NCBI GenBank assembly: GCA_938023035.1 | Contig: CALIDI010000014.1 | Location: forward strand, 1 to 64,000 | Source of the DNA: an uncultured Leptolyngbyaceae cyanobacterium | GTDB taxonomy: Bacteria; Cyanobacteriota; Cyanobacteriia; Leptolyngbyales; Leptolyngbyaceae | DNA length: 64,000 nt | Direction of reading: 5' to 3' | Shown: positions 54,617 to 62,993 of the stretch, piece after piece | Numbering within the stretch: position 1 is the stretch's first letter | Layout: each line of letters starts with the position of its first letter | Notes under the pieces: model-generated | The model's input: the letters and a program-made list of their open reading frames with translations, nothing else | The model's database searches: none | Told to the model about the DNA's origin: nothing | Made by a program: the position numbers and the translations under genes

Positions 54617-54919
54617 ATGCGTCGTTCTGAGTCTAATCCAGACCCGTTCCCTTTGACGGAAGAAGAACTCAGCCAGTTACTCGCCGATATGGATATTGAC
54701 CAATGGCTGGAAACGCTGCGTCATTCTGATCGCTCGCTGTACAACCTTATGGCGCTGGAAGTGTGGTCTATTGCAAAAACAATGGATGCCCTCATCCCAG
54801 GGTTTTGGAATCGGTTTATGGCAAACCGGCAGATATCGCTGAAACAATTTATTCGGCAACAACAAGCTGCCAATGGAGATCCGCAAGCGCCTGCTCCAGG
54901 TGAGGCTGAGGGGGAGTAG
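54617..54919 (+). CDS. Conserved small cyanobacterial protein, unknown
   Basis: A 100-residue acidic, helical protein: LTEEELSQLLADMDIDQWLE in the first half, then IPGFWNRFMANRQISLKQFI and a Pro/Gly/Glu tail. I do not recognise a named domain. The ATG 54617 and balanced codon use support it. It is followed by a decayed TPR segment. Confidence 0.6.
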   Translation: MRRSESNPDPFPLTEEELSQLLADMDIDQWLETLRHSDRSLYNLMALEVWSIAKTMDALIPGFWNRFMANRQISLKQFIRQQQAANGDPQAPAPGEAEGE

Positions 54920-54957
54920 GTGGCACCAGATGCGATCGCCCCCGAGTTTTTAGCGCA

Positions 54958-55446
54958 ATGATCTGCTGGCTGCTGGAAACTTTTAGAGAATGGCGGGGAT
55001 TTTCCCTGGCAGCAGTGAAGGAGTATGCTAGAACCCGGCAAGTTTCGTTCTCCCTATCTGAATCGCACCCTGCTGGAGCCTATCGATGTCAAGCGATCGC
55101 CTACACCAGATTGAACACACTAGCGATCACGATCTATCGGGCGGCGGGCGCTCGGCTGGGCGAAGCCAACAGCTTGCTTAGTTTGGGTGCTTTACTATTG
55201 GGTGCTTTACTAAAAGACCCTGCCCAGGCAATGGCGCAGTTTGAGGCGGCACAACAGATTTTTATTGAGATTGGCGATCGCTACAACCAGGGGCGCAACC
55301 TGTTGCTGTTTATTGCGCCCCGCCAAGTCTAACAGGGAGATTGGGAAAGGGCGATTCACGCTTTGTAAGAAGCGCAGGCGATTGGGATTGAGAGTAGGTG
55401 GGAACCAATGCAACAATATGCCGAGCAGTTGCTCGCTCGGCGCGTT
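54958..55446 (+). pseudogene. Degraded TPR protein fragment
   Basis: The frame from about 55135 reads ARLGEANSLLSLGALLLGAL, then AMAQFEAAQQIFIEIGDRYN. After the TAA at 55330 the same frame goes on with GDWERAIHAL, a second stop, then EAQAIGIESRWEPMQQYAEQ. These are the tetratricopeptide units of the large cyanobacterial TPR/CHAT family (GDR.G..NtLl..G), here with two in-frame stops and no proper N terminus. The sequence before 55135 does not resemble TPR, so the left boundary is approximate. Confidence 0.7.
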
Positions 55447-55490
55447 AGGGGCAAACCCATAGGGGGTCAGTTGCCAATGGCTCCCCCCTT

Positions 55491-55550
55491 CTCGCAGTAG
55501 GAGCAGGGCTGGGGGATGAGGGCCTGAAAAGGTGACATGCTCCCAGTGGG
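55491..55550 (+). repeat. Dispersed palindromic repeat (MITE-like), partial copy 2
   Basis: CTCGCAGTAGGAGCAGGGCT, then GATGAGGGCCTGAAAAGGTG and ACATGC. It matches the right end of the 58546-58674 element. Confidence 0.55.
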
Positions 55551-55641
55551 ATGGCTATGTTAGGGGTTAGAGTACTCCTAGATTTATGGATAGGCGCTTT
55601 AGAATAAAGTTGTAGTTTCTACACTTGCCACTCACCTGTCT

Positions 55642-56317
55642 ATGACGATCGCCCAACCCCACCCCCCCATCTAGACTTCAGCCCCAGCCTACCAATGGCA
55701 ATGGCGACTGGCAACCTGAGAGGAATATGTCGCGATCGCCGATGCCTCAGAAACCGAGAAGGCAAAGTTTTATTACTTTGATCTCAAAATGCTGGTGGAA
55801 GACATGGGTGCGGGGCCAGACCATGCGATCGAGAATGCATTATACATTGATCACCTTAGCGATTGGTCTTTTTTGCATGGTGAAGCAAATCCCCAATCGG
55901 GGTTTGACCACCGCCAGCTATCGTCGAACAAACGTCAGACAGGCTCAGCCAGATTTATCCTATTACCTGAATGAGCATGTTCAAACACTGCCGGAAGGCA
56001 ATCAGGCCGTCGATCTTGATATTTATCCAGCACCAGATTGGGTCGTTGAAATTGCAGCGACTTCCTTCAGTGATGATTTGGGCAATCAGCGGCTGTTGTA
56101 TGAGGCACTGGGAGTCAAAGAATATTGGGTGGTGGATATTAAAAACTCACAGATTATTGCGTTTGAGGTCTATGATCGCGGTAGTAAGCGCATCATGACT
56201 TCGATGGTGTTACCGGGTTTAGCCATGAGTACGCTGGAAAAAGCCTTGCGCGATCGCACAACCCAAGACGATAGCCAGATTATGGTAGCACTGATGCAAC
56301 AGTTTCAGGCAGCTTAG
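55642..56317 (+). pseudogene. Uma2 family endonuclease (DUF820), N terminus damaged
   Basis: The family N terminus is readable from ATG 55642 (MTIAQPHPPI, stop, TSAPAYQWQ, a second stop, EEYVAIADASETEKAKFYYF), and then a +1 shift near 55850 leads to the intact C-terminal two thirds. The core has SYYLNEHV, the acidic pair region DLDIYPAPDWVVEIAATSFS and LGVKEYWVVDIKN, which fits the PD-(D/E)XK nuclease pattern of Uma2. So the catalytic half is intact but the front is broken by two stops and one frameshift. A short protein from an internal start (about 55727) is possible. Such genes are abundant and mobile in cyanobacteria. Confidence 0.8.
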
Positions 56318-56499
56318 AGGTAGCCGCGCCACTCACTCCACAAACCTTATACGGCGGCGATCGCTCCTCGGCGAGCAGCATCTCGCTGTTGCCACTCGTC
56401 TCCACAATTTGGCATCTCTTTTTTTCTCAGGGCCGCTACGGTGGCAGCGTCCGGCACTGTTTAGGCATTGTTTAGCAGAAGGGATGAATGGCCCTCAAC

Positions 56500-56578
56500 T
56501 CTCGCAGTAGGAGAAGAATGCAACCGATCCGGTTCTCGCTCCTGTGGAAGAGGGCCGGGGTGAGGGCGCATGGGGTGA
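56500..56578 (+). repeat. Dispersed palindromic repeat (MITE-like), diverged copy 3
   Basis: CTCTCGCAGTAGGAGAAGAA followed by GCTCCTGTGGAAGAGGGCCG and GGGTGAGGGCGCATGGGGTG. It shares wording with the copy at 55491. Confidence 0.5.
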
Positions 56579-56735
56579 TTCCTACCCAAAGTTAGCCCCG
56601 TCGCCACCCCCTGCTCTAACCTGTCATGACTATGTGGTGGTTTCAGTTGGGTGCTGCCTACATACAGCAGAGTTTGGCAATCTTGCAGCCAGCGATAGGA
56701 CGCTCGATGTAAACACCTGCACGCTGGTGGGATGG

Positions 56736-56800
56736 GTGCAGGTCACTTTTGCCCTCTCCCTCAATCCCTCTCCCAAGGAGGGATTAAGACTTTGAATCTG
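56736..56800 (+). repeat. Dispersed palindromic repeat (MITE-like), partial copy 4
   Basis: GTGCAGGTCACTTTTGCCCT then CCCTCAATCCCTCTCCCAAG. It matches the left arm of 58546-58674. Confidence 0.6.
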
Positions 56801-56955
56801 GCTCCTCCGCGCCCATTTTGAAAGAAGGCACTGAGGCTTGAACAACCCGGTCGGGTGTCGGATTCCCAAGGGTTCTGCGAGGAGACCAGTAGATTGAGCC
56901 GGCAGGGTATCGTCGTTCTCTACTGTGAATATCCTACCGGTAAGGAATGTTCTGA

Positions 56956-57420
56956 TCAAGGGTTGCGCAATGCTGCCCGAGCGATCGCCAGTGTCAGGCA
57001 TCCCCCCTCGGCAGCGAGCTGAATCACCTGTTTGGGCACGGCTAAGGAACTGGTGGCCATCTGGCTGTGTTGTTGTGCGGCCAATAGGGCGGCGGCCTCA
57101 GCGACGCTAGCAACCCCGACTGCCTGGGCAACCGCTGCTGCTGGCGTGGGTACAACAACCGTTGCCAGGGCTGCCGGAGTAAAGTACACCAGGGGTAAGT
57201 GATGCTCCTGGCAATAGTCCCGAATACCGATTTCTGCTGCTTTGCGGTCAATAGTGGCAACTCCCGCTACCATGGCCAAGCTCCAGCCGTGTTGGTGCAG
57301 TAATTGGTTGATGCCCGTTGCGATCGCCAGCTTTGGGGTATGACGCTTACAACCAAGGCCAACCCAAAGCACCGTGTCAGTCTGCGTTGGCTTTCGTTCG
57401 ATCTGCCCTGGGTCTGGCAA
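56956..57420 (-). CDS. CobE / CbiG C-terminal domain protein
   Basis: About 154 residues from a TTG at 57420 (GGGGTAAGG upstream), which lies just after the gvpG stop. The domain has LWVGLGCKRHTPKLAIATGI, VATIDRKAAEIGIRDYCQEH, LPLVYFTPAALATV and AEAAALLAAQQHSQM. This is the CobE/CbiG-C family of corrin ring biosynthesis, which in many cyanobacteria is fused to CobJ or to the CbiG N-terminal domain. Here it stands alone. The family role is not fully settled. The frame runs further upstream through gvpG in another frame, so the start is inferred. Confidence 0.8.
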   Translation of the reverse strand: MPDPGQIERKPTQTDTVLWVGLGCKRHTPKLAIATGINQLLHQHGWSLAMVAGVATIDRKAAEIGIRDYCQEHHLPLVYFTPAALATVVVPTPAAAVAQAVGVASVAEAAALLAAQQHSQMATSSLAVPKQVIQLAAEGGCLTLAIARAALRNP

Positions 57421-57424
57421 GACC

Positions 57425-57679
57425 TTACCCCTCTTCTTCAATGGTCTCTGACGTTGCCCGTTCCTGGTCTGCGATTTCTTGCAGCGCCAGCAATAGGGCT
57501 TCCTCCTGGGCTTCAAATTCAGCTTCTTCAATATCACCCATATCAAAAGCGAGTTGCAGGGTCAGCAGCTGCTTTTGCAAGTTTTCCTTCACATCCATTT
57601 CAGCATCAACCCGTTCCTGAATCTGTTCAGCGATCCAGGTGAGGCCAGTAATAGGAGCAAACAGTAGACGGAGAAGCAT
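57425..57679 (-). CDS. gvpG: Gas vesicle protein GvpG
   Basis: An 84-residue protein: MLLRLLFAPITGLTWIAEQI, then VDAEMDVKENLQKQLLTLQL, AFDMGDIEEAEFEAQEEALL and a charged tail. This closely follows the GvpG pattern of a hydrophobic start, QIQER and LAFDMGeI.eeEFE.QEE. GvpG is a minor gas vesicle assembly protein. ATG 57679 begins at the family start; the frame is open to 57721. The next gene (CobE-like) begins 4 bases after its stop. No gvpA, N, F, L or other gas vesicle genes occur nearby in the window. Confidence 0.85.
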   Translation of the reverse strand: MLLRLLFAPITGLTWIAEQIQERVDAEMDVKENLQKQLLTLQLAFDMGDIEEAEFEAQEEALLLALQEIADQERATSETIEEEG

Positions 57680-57721
57680 AGGCACTAATAAATGAAGCGA
57701 TGCTAGCACCGATTTAACCAA

Positions 57722-58859
57722 AGAATACAGCAGATACTCAATTAAACACTTGGGGTTGCCGGGCCTCTGCTAGCCACAATCACTAAACCAAAATCACAAA
57801 TCGTTTGACAGGATCCCCACACGTCCAAAATTCAAAATCAGGGATTGCTTGATGACCAAGCTTACCGGATACAGACAAACTTTGCCACTCAACCAATATC
57901 TTACGGCATCCCAGTGCAGCAACTTGTTAGTCCTCATGCTTTTCCCCAGACTTCTACCAACTTTGTCTAGCTTGACCAACTTTTAGCCATGCAAAGATTT
58001 GTTGTGGAGTTAGTGTCAACTAAACCCCTGCAATTACCTTAAGCTCGCAATTCCCTCTGCAAACTTCTGGCTCTTGTTGGGGGAGTCAACATTAAAACAG
58101 AATCATCATCTGGATCAAGCATCCACCCTAACTGACTGCCATGTTTTAAGCTGCCATGCTTTAAACAGTGTAAGGTGTCGTCAATGACATGTTTTACCCT
58201 ATTGATACAGGTGAAAATTGATCAGGTGAAAGAATTTCGATAGCCCAATTGGGTGATTCAGTAAGGGCATCCTCCGGCTCGCCTGATTCGTTCGGATTCC
58301 TTAGATTCTACGCAATGACTGCAACATTAGGAACGACCGAACGCCTACCGAAGGTACAGCGCAACTCAGGCAAAGCTATATACCAGTCGGCTTGCTGTCA
58401 ACCTCAGCCATAAGACGTTTCTGTAGGGTAGAGTGTCGAGCCTCAGGCAGGGGATTCGGAATAACAACTCCGTCCACATATTCTCATGCTGGAAAATCCT
58501 TCAAATATGGCAATTTGAGAAAACCTTCAAGGGTGAGAACCGGATGCATGTCGCTTTTGCTCTCACCCTAAATCCCTCTCCCAATTTGGGAGAGGGACTT
58601 TGAGATAGCTCGGCTCTCCTGCTCCGAGGTTGGGAGAAGGTTCTGGGGGATGAGAGCCTGTAAAGGTGACATGCGCTCTGAGAATCTCTGTCAAGGAAGC
58701 CGTCATTGGTTCAAGCAAAGGCTTGATTTTGTGACTCCGTTGTAGCGGCAGAGACGTGCTCAACACTGGGTGGAGTTTGCCCACCCAAGTTATCAGTTTA
58801 CTCATGGCGATCGCTCCGATGAATGGCGACCTGGAGACAATATCACCTCAGTTCTACAA
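57722..58859. other. Long spacer with a palindromic repeat
   Basis: About 1.1 kb without a convincing gene. It contains the most complete copy of the palindromic repeat at 58546-58674. Short repeats such as GCCATG(T/C)TTTAA near 58140 also occur. No RNA gene was recognised. Confidence 0.45.
58546..58674 (+). repeat. Dispersed palindromic repeat (MITE-like), fullest copy
   Basis: The left end GCATGTCGCTTTTGCTCTCA and the right end (TGAGAGCCTGTAAAGGTGAC..ATGC) are imperfect inverted repeats. An inner palindrome CTCTCCCAATTTGGGAGAG is followed by GGACTTTGAGATAGCTCGGC. About 130 bases, non-coding. Related copies lie at 16885, 55491, 56500 and 56736. Confidence 0.75.
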
Positions 58860-59735
58860 CTAAGCTGGCTCAGGAATTTTTAAGGCCTCCCTGGCCTTGG
58901 CGAGAGCATCTCGATAGCGATAACTTGCGGTCACAATTGCTCGCCGCTGTTCAGTACTTAAAGTGCTATATGGCTTAGCTGCAATTCTTCCAGGATTAAA
59001 GAAAGGTTTTACAGTGTTGAGACATTGTTGATAGGCGCTTTCCACCTCAGCGACTAATTCAGCACTCAGCTTGGATTTGTATGGCTCAAACTGGCTGTGA
59101 ATACCCATCCAGTTATGCTTAAAAATCAGTAGACTCTGATCAGACCAGGTTTCTTCCTCGCCAGATATTTTTTTGGCCGGCACCTCCGTTGCAAGGTTCA
59201 ACATTCCTTTAAAGTTTAAGGCTGCATTAAAGTTGGCTGGTTCATCTAGCTTCTGAATCAGGGACTTAACCGATTTAACTAAACCTTCGGCGTAGGGGAT
59301 CGCCGCTTTGAGATTACCATCCCGAAATAGGAGAGCTTCTACTCGATGAAAACTCCGAAACTCTGGAGATGTTTCTCCCCCATCAATCGCGTAGGGACGT
59401 GCATCAATATCCGCATCCTCCTGTTCAAAACTCAGGGCGTAAACTTCTATCTCCTCATAAGGTGGACGAGCATTGATATAGGCTTCTTTCGCTTGCGCCA
59501 AGTTACCGCTTTTCAGGGCATCTAGCATTGTTTCTGTGAGAGATAACTGAGCGATCGCCTGCTTTTTGAAGTAATCGACCCCTGTTGCTACAGCTTCTGG
59601 GTATAGGGCTTCTGAAACTGACGGCAGGGTAGCTGACTGCGGAGTCTGACTTGGGCCTGGTTGAGTTGTGGCGCAACTAATGATGAGCAGAGCCATCACC
59701 AAACCCATTGCGAATAATGACATCAACTTTTTCAT
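58860..59735 (-). CDS. EfeM/EfeO family lipoprotein (imelysin M75)
   Basis: About 291 residues. A lipoprotein signal peptide (MKKLMSLFAMGLVMALLI then SC) puts the acylated cysteine at LIISC. The mature part is a helical M75/imelysin domain with the conserved FRSFHRVEALLFRDGNL (HxxE-type metal site), AIPYAEGLVKSVKSL and SYRYRDALAKAREAL. EfeO-like proteins bind iron outside the membrane for the EfeUOB system. No EfeU permease or EfeB is nearby. A Fur-box-like site 72 bases upstream supports iron regulation. ATG 59735 is preferred to 59747. Likely periplasmic. Confidence 0.85.
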   Translation of the reverse strand: MKKLMSLFAMGLVMALLIISCATTQPGPSQTPQSATLPSVSEALYPEAVATGVDYFKKQAIAQLSLTETMLDALKSGNLAQAKEAYINARPPYEEIEVYALSFEQEDADIDARPYAIDGGETSPEFRSFHRVEALLFRDGNLKAAIPYAEGLVKSVKSLIQKLDEPANFNAALNFKGMLNLATEVPAKKISGEEETWSDQSLLIFKHNWMGIHSQFEPYKSKLSAELVAEVESAYQQCLNTVKPFFNPGRIAAKPYSTLSTEQRRAIVTASYRYRDALAKAREALKIPEPA

Positions 59736-59806
59736 AATTTTTCCCAACGTATTGCACTACAAGGCTCTATTTTTTGCAGTAACATTGCTCTAATACTAGA
59801 TCTTAT

Positions 59807-59821
59807 TGAGAAAAATAATCA
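59807..59821 (-). promoter_or_regulatory. Fur-box-like operator upstream of the EfeO-like gene
   Basis: TGAGAAAAATAATCA matches the 7-1-7 Fur consensus TGATAATnATTATCA at nearly all positions (mismatches at three). It lies 72 bases upstream of the ATG at 59735. The gene's likely role in iron uptake fits. Confidence 0.5.
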
Positions 59822-60197
59822 AGAAATTGAGCGGCAAATGAAGAGGAGAAACAGCCATACCAGAGCTAAATCTCGATGGTATAACTTGGTATAACTTCGT
59901 CTCAGTGGTTGTCATCAGGCGCCTAGCCAACGACTGTAGGGTAAGCCAAGGCCCGCGTTCCCATTCCCCGGTGGCCCTGGCGACTCAAGTTGCGGCTGTA
60001 CAGAAGAGACACCAGCCTTCACAGGTTGTAGCTACTAGTTCGCGAATACGTTCTATGGAGGTTAGAAAAACCCCACAGACGAGACCAGATCTCGCAGGTT
60101 GTAGAAAATGTTGATATGGCCATAGCTACCTAATTGTGGCAGGGGTGCAGGGTTCCACCCCTAGCAAGTGGCATCGCCCCACGCACCGCTTCACCCT

Positions 60198-60228
60198 GAA
60201 TGGACTCCGTAACCAGGAGATCGCGATA
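60198..60228 (+). repeat. Dispersed repeat, AATGGACT...GATCGC type, copy 4
   Basis: GAATGGACTCCGTAACCAGG followed by AGATCGCGATA; related to 16837, 53437 and 54475. Confidence 0.55.
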
Positions 60229-60257
60229 CATCGAGTCGGTGGAGGCAGGCTTCAGTT

Positions 60258-60291
60258 ATCTAAGCACAACGTTAATCTAAGCACAACGTTA
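60258..60291 (+). repeat. 17-bp tandem repeat, two units
   Basis: ATCTAAGCACAACGTTA repeated exactly twice in direct contact, 90 bases from the end of the metalloprotease gene. Confidence 0.8.
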
Positions 60292-60377
60292 ATTGTCCGC
60301 TTAAAGGACAAAACACCAGGGATTTGAGTCATTTTGTCAGCCCATCAAGAGCCAGTCCTTAAGCTGAAGGGCGCGTG

Positions 60378-62993
60378 CTAAATAGAGACAAAGTGGTTAA
60401 TGCCCCTAACCCGATAACCACTATCGGCCAGCATGGCATAGTCTAGCTCGCTTGGCGCAGGCAGCCGGTAAAGGTAGCCGTAGGACATAATCGACTGAAC
60501 CCGGTCTGCTGGATGGGCCAGATCTCCCCCATCCTGAGACTGCATCGGAATCGGTGCCCCATAGAGCCGGGTGGAATAGGGGCCATTAAATGTTGCAGTG
60601 CGCAGATTGGTTGAGTCAATCAAGTTATAGCCTTGCCAGTTTAAGCCTAACAAACCCAGCACATGGCCGATTTCGTGGCTTACCACCTGATACAGCACCT
60701 CATCGGAAAATTGCGTGTAAATCGTGGGATTAACAAAGATCTGCCCGACTCTGGGCATTTGCTCTGGGGAGGTGATCCAGCCGCCAAACTCGTAGTCGGG
60801 GCCGCCTAAGGCTGCCTCAAACCTATTGCTATCGGCTGAAACATTGACAAACACCAAGACGTCATCTACGTAGCGTTTGCTGGTAAAAGGAACTGTCCGC
60901 CCGGCAAAGGTGTCGAGCCGATTCAGCGTCGCGTTGAGGGTGAAGTCTGACCACTCATTGGCAATGCGGTTGGCCCAGTCATCGGCGGCTCTTTGGGCGA
61001 TCGCCTGCCGCTCTAGAGTCCAAAACCCAAGGTAATCATTGCGAAAATCCAGGTCAATGTTAAAGCGTGTGGGGTCGGGGGCATAGGTGTTGACCACTGT
61101 CCCCAAGTCATAGGTAACACTGGCAAAGGGGGCGGGGGTCAGGCCATTGGCGAGGGAGAAGTTAACCCAGTTCCCCAAGACGCGATCAGTGCTCACTCCA
61201 TCCACTTCGGCAATAAAGGCAATAGTCTGAAACTGATTCCAATTATCGGAGGTAAAAATCAGTTGATTTTGAAACCCATCCTGAACCTTGGCATTGGCAT
61301 CGACGACCAAAAAGTCAGCGGTTTCTAGCGTGACCGTCCACGGAGTGGTGGGCGCTTCCCGCAGGCGAATTTGCAGGGTGCCAGTGTCTCCCTCTAGGCC
61401 ACTAAAGGAAAGGTTTGCGATTTCAATAGGGGCGGTGGGTGTTGCCAGAGGGGCCTGAAGGGCGACTGGCCAATTTACCCTGAATGGGTCTAGGAGTCGC
61501 ACGGCCTGACTAAACAGCGAATCTGGCAAGCGGAAGGAGGCAGTCGTGCCTGTTTCAGCAAAAACTGCTGTGAAAGAGTCATGGGTCTCTGCTTCGACGA
61601 TCGCGGCCAGGTGACAGTTCAGCACGCTTGAGGGAATTGCCAGCGGCAGGTTACTCATTCCCGCATTTAGTGAGGGGACAGAGCTAGGCTCCGGGATGGC
61701 AACAGGGGTGATTGGCTCAATGGGCGCAACAGGGGCGATTAGCTCAATGGGTGCAACAGAAGCAATTGGCAAGCCAGCAATCGCAGCCACACTTTCAGGG
61801 GCTGTCAGCAAAGCCGACATCACAGCGCCCAGTTGCGGTGTCTTGGCAAGGCGAGTAGCAGCTTCTACAGGGGCTTGTTTCCATTCTTCAACCTCTATCG
61901 ATGCGATAGCCGATGCGATAGCGGGTAGGGTCGGAGCCAGAGTATTCACCAAGGGAGTCAAAGTATTTGCCACTGGTTCAGTCGGCACTGGTTCGGCCAC
62001 TAGTTCAACAGCAGAAACCACGGGATTCACCACGGTCTCAGCAGGCACAGTTAACACAGCTGGAGCGATCGCTAGTGGATTAGGCGCAGCCCCAGCGAGA
62101 AAGGCAGTAAGAACCGTCGCCCAATCTGACGACGCTTGCGAAACCTGGAATGTAAGAGGCACCGCCTCTGTTGACAACACCGTCAGCCCGTTCATCCACC
62201 AGATCGCACTTCGCCCTGTGAGGCTGTTTTGCCAAAGAATATCAACACTGCCACTTCGATTAAAATCTCCAACCGCTCGAATCGAGAGGTTAATGCCCGG
62301 AACCGTGGGCAAAAATGATTCCTGAACCGCAAAGTCTGCGCCGGTAATTTGCCAGATCTTATTTTCACCGGTGTAAGGGTTACGCCAGAGCAAACCAACG
62401 CCAGTGGTGCTAAAGGCACCCGTTGCTTCTAAGCGATATCCCGCTCCGGCTGAGGGCAAACTCACAACCCGCTGAAACTCAGTTCCTGCCATCAGCCAGA
62501 TCACGGTCTCGCCCGTAATCTGGTTATACCAGAGCAGGTCGGGGTTGTTATCTAAGTTAAAATCTTCTACGCCACGAATGCGCCAACCGGGCCTAACCAC
62601 GGATGGTAAGGAGACATTGCCAAGCACACCGGTTTCACCCAGGAGCCAGATTTTGACTTCACTGGTGATAGGGTCATGCCAGGGCAAATCAACCCAGCCA
62701 TCCCCATTAAAATCTCCCGGGCGTCTCAAACTGACGGGTGATAACTCAGTGGAATCACTGGAGCGGGCCACTTCGATATCCAGGGGCAGTGAAACTTCAG
62801 TAGCAGCGGGCAAACTGCTGGCAGTAGTGTGAATACTGGGTTGACGAATCGGAGTAATCGTTAAAGGCGCAACTGAATCAGATGCAGCACTAGGAGCCAC
62901 TAGTGCAGGCAATGGGCCAGAAAGATTAGAACTCAGTTGCAAGGCGCGAGCTAACAGGTTGGCGCTAGAAGTTTTAAGTAAATCCAGTGACAT
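60378..62993 (-). CDS. FG-GAP/VCBS repeat protein with metzincin-like protease domain
   Basis: An 871-residue protein. Four FG-GAP/VCBS-like repeats (about 90-290) contain GDFNGDGWVDLPWHD, EDFNLDNNPDLLWYN and GDFNRSGSVDILWQN. A Pro/Val/Ala-rich linker (about 300-470) repeats phrases like APIEPI. A Calx-beta-like region (about 520-630) is followed by the C-terminal protease region (about 640-871). That region has the zinc motif HEIGHVLGLLG and a Met-turn-like SIMSYGY about 65 residues later. The canonical third ligand after HExxHxxGxx is Gly, so the His in GGDLAHPADRV may serve instead, as in leishmanolysin-type enzymes. No clear signal peptide is visible; export may use another route. Substrate unknown. 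Confidence 0.8.
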   Translation of the reverse strand: MSLDLLKTSSANLLARALQLSSNLSGPLPALVAPSAASDSVAPLTITPIRQPSIHTTASSLPAATEVSLPLDIEVARSSDSTELSPVSLRRPGDFNGDGWVDLPWHDPITSEVKIWLLGETGVLGNVSLPSVVRPGWRIRGVEDFNLDNNPDLLWYNQITGETVIWLMAGTEFQRVVSLPSAGAGYRLEATGAFSTTGVGLLWRNPYTGENKIWQITGADFAVQESFLPTVPGINLSIRAVGDFNRSGSVDILWQNSLTGRSAIWWMNGLTVLSTEAVPLTFQVSQASSDWATVLTAFLAGAAPNPLAIAPAVLTVPAETVVNPVVSAVELVAEPVPTEPVANTLTPLVNTLAPTLPAIASAIASIEVEEWKQAPVEAATRLAKTPQLGAVMSALLTAPESVAAIAGLPIASVAPIELIAPVAPIEPITPVAIPEPSSVPSLNAGMSNLPLAIPSSVLNCHLAAIVEAETHDSFTAVFAETGTTASFRLPDSLFSQAVRLLDPFRVNWPVALQAPLATPTAPIEIANLSFSGLEGDTGTLQIRLREAPTTPWTVTLETADFLVVDANAKVQDGFQNQLIFTSDNWNQFQTIAFIAEVDGVSTDRVLGNWVNFSLANGLTPAPFASVTYDLGTVVNTYAPDPTRFNIDLDFRNDYLGFWTLERQAIAQRAADDWANRIANEWSDFTLNATLNRLDTFAGRTVPFTSKRYVDDVLVFVNVSADSNRFEAALGGPDYEFGGWITSPEQMPRVGQIFVNPTIYTQFSDEVLYQVVSHEIGHVLGLLGLNWQGYNLIDSTNLRTATFNGPYSTRLYGAPIPMQSQDGGDLAHPADRVQSIMSYGYLYRLPAPSELDYAMLADSGYRVRGINHFVSI

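Larger units (their letters stand above)
56318..56955. other. Repeat-rich spacer
   Basis: About 0.64 kb. It contains two partial copies of the palindromic repeat (listed at 56500 and 56736). Open frames here are shadows of the repeats. Confidence 0.5.
59748..60377. other. Spacer with Fur-box-like site and short tandem repeats
   Basis: About 0.63 kb between two minus-strand genes. It holds the Fur-box-like site at 59807, TGGTATAACT twice near 59877-59896, one dispersed repeat at 60198 and a 17-bp tandem repeat at 60258. No gene. Confidence 0.5.

Noticed and set aside
56544-57001. Open frames on both strands between Uma2 and the CobE-like gene
   Set aside because: They fall in dispersed repeats and have no protein-like composition.
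61696-62325. Long antisense frame of 209 codons
   Set aside because: It lies inside the repetitive linker of the metalloprotease gene, is Ala/Gly/Thr/Val-rich and is explained by the codon pattern of the real gene.
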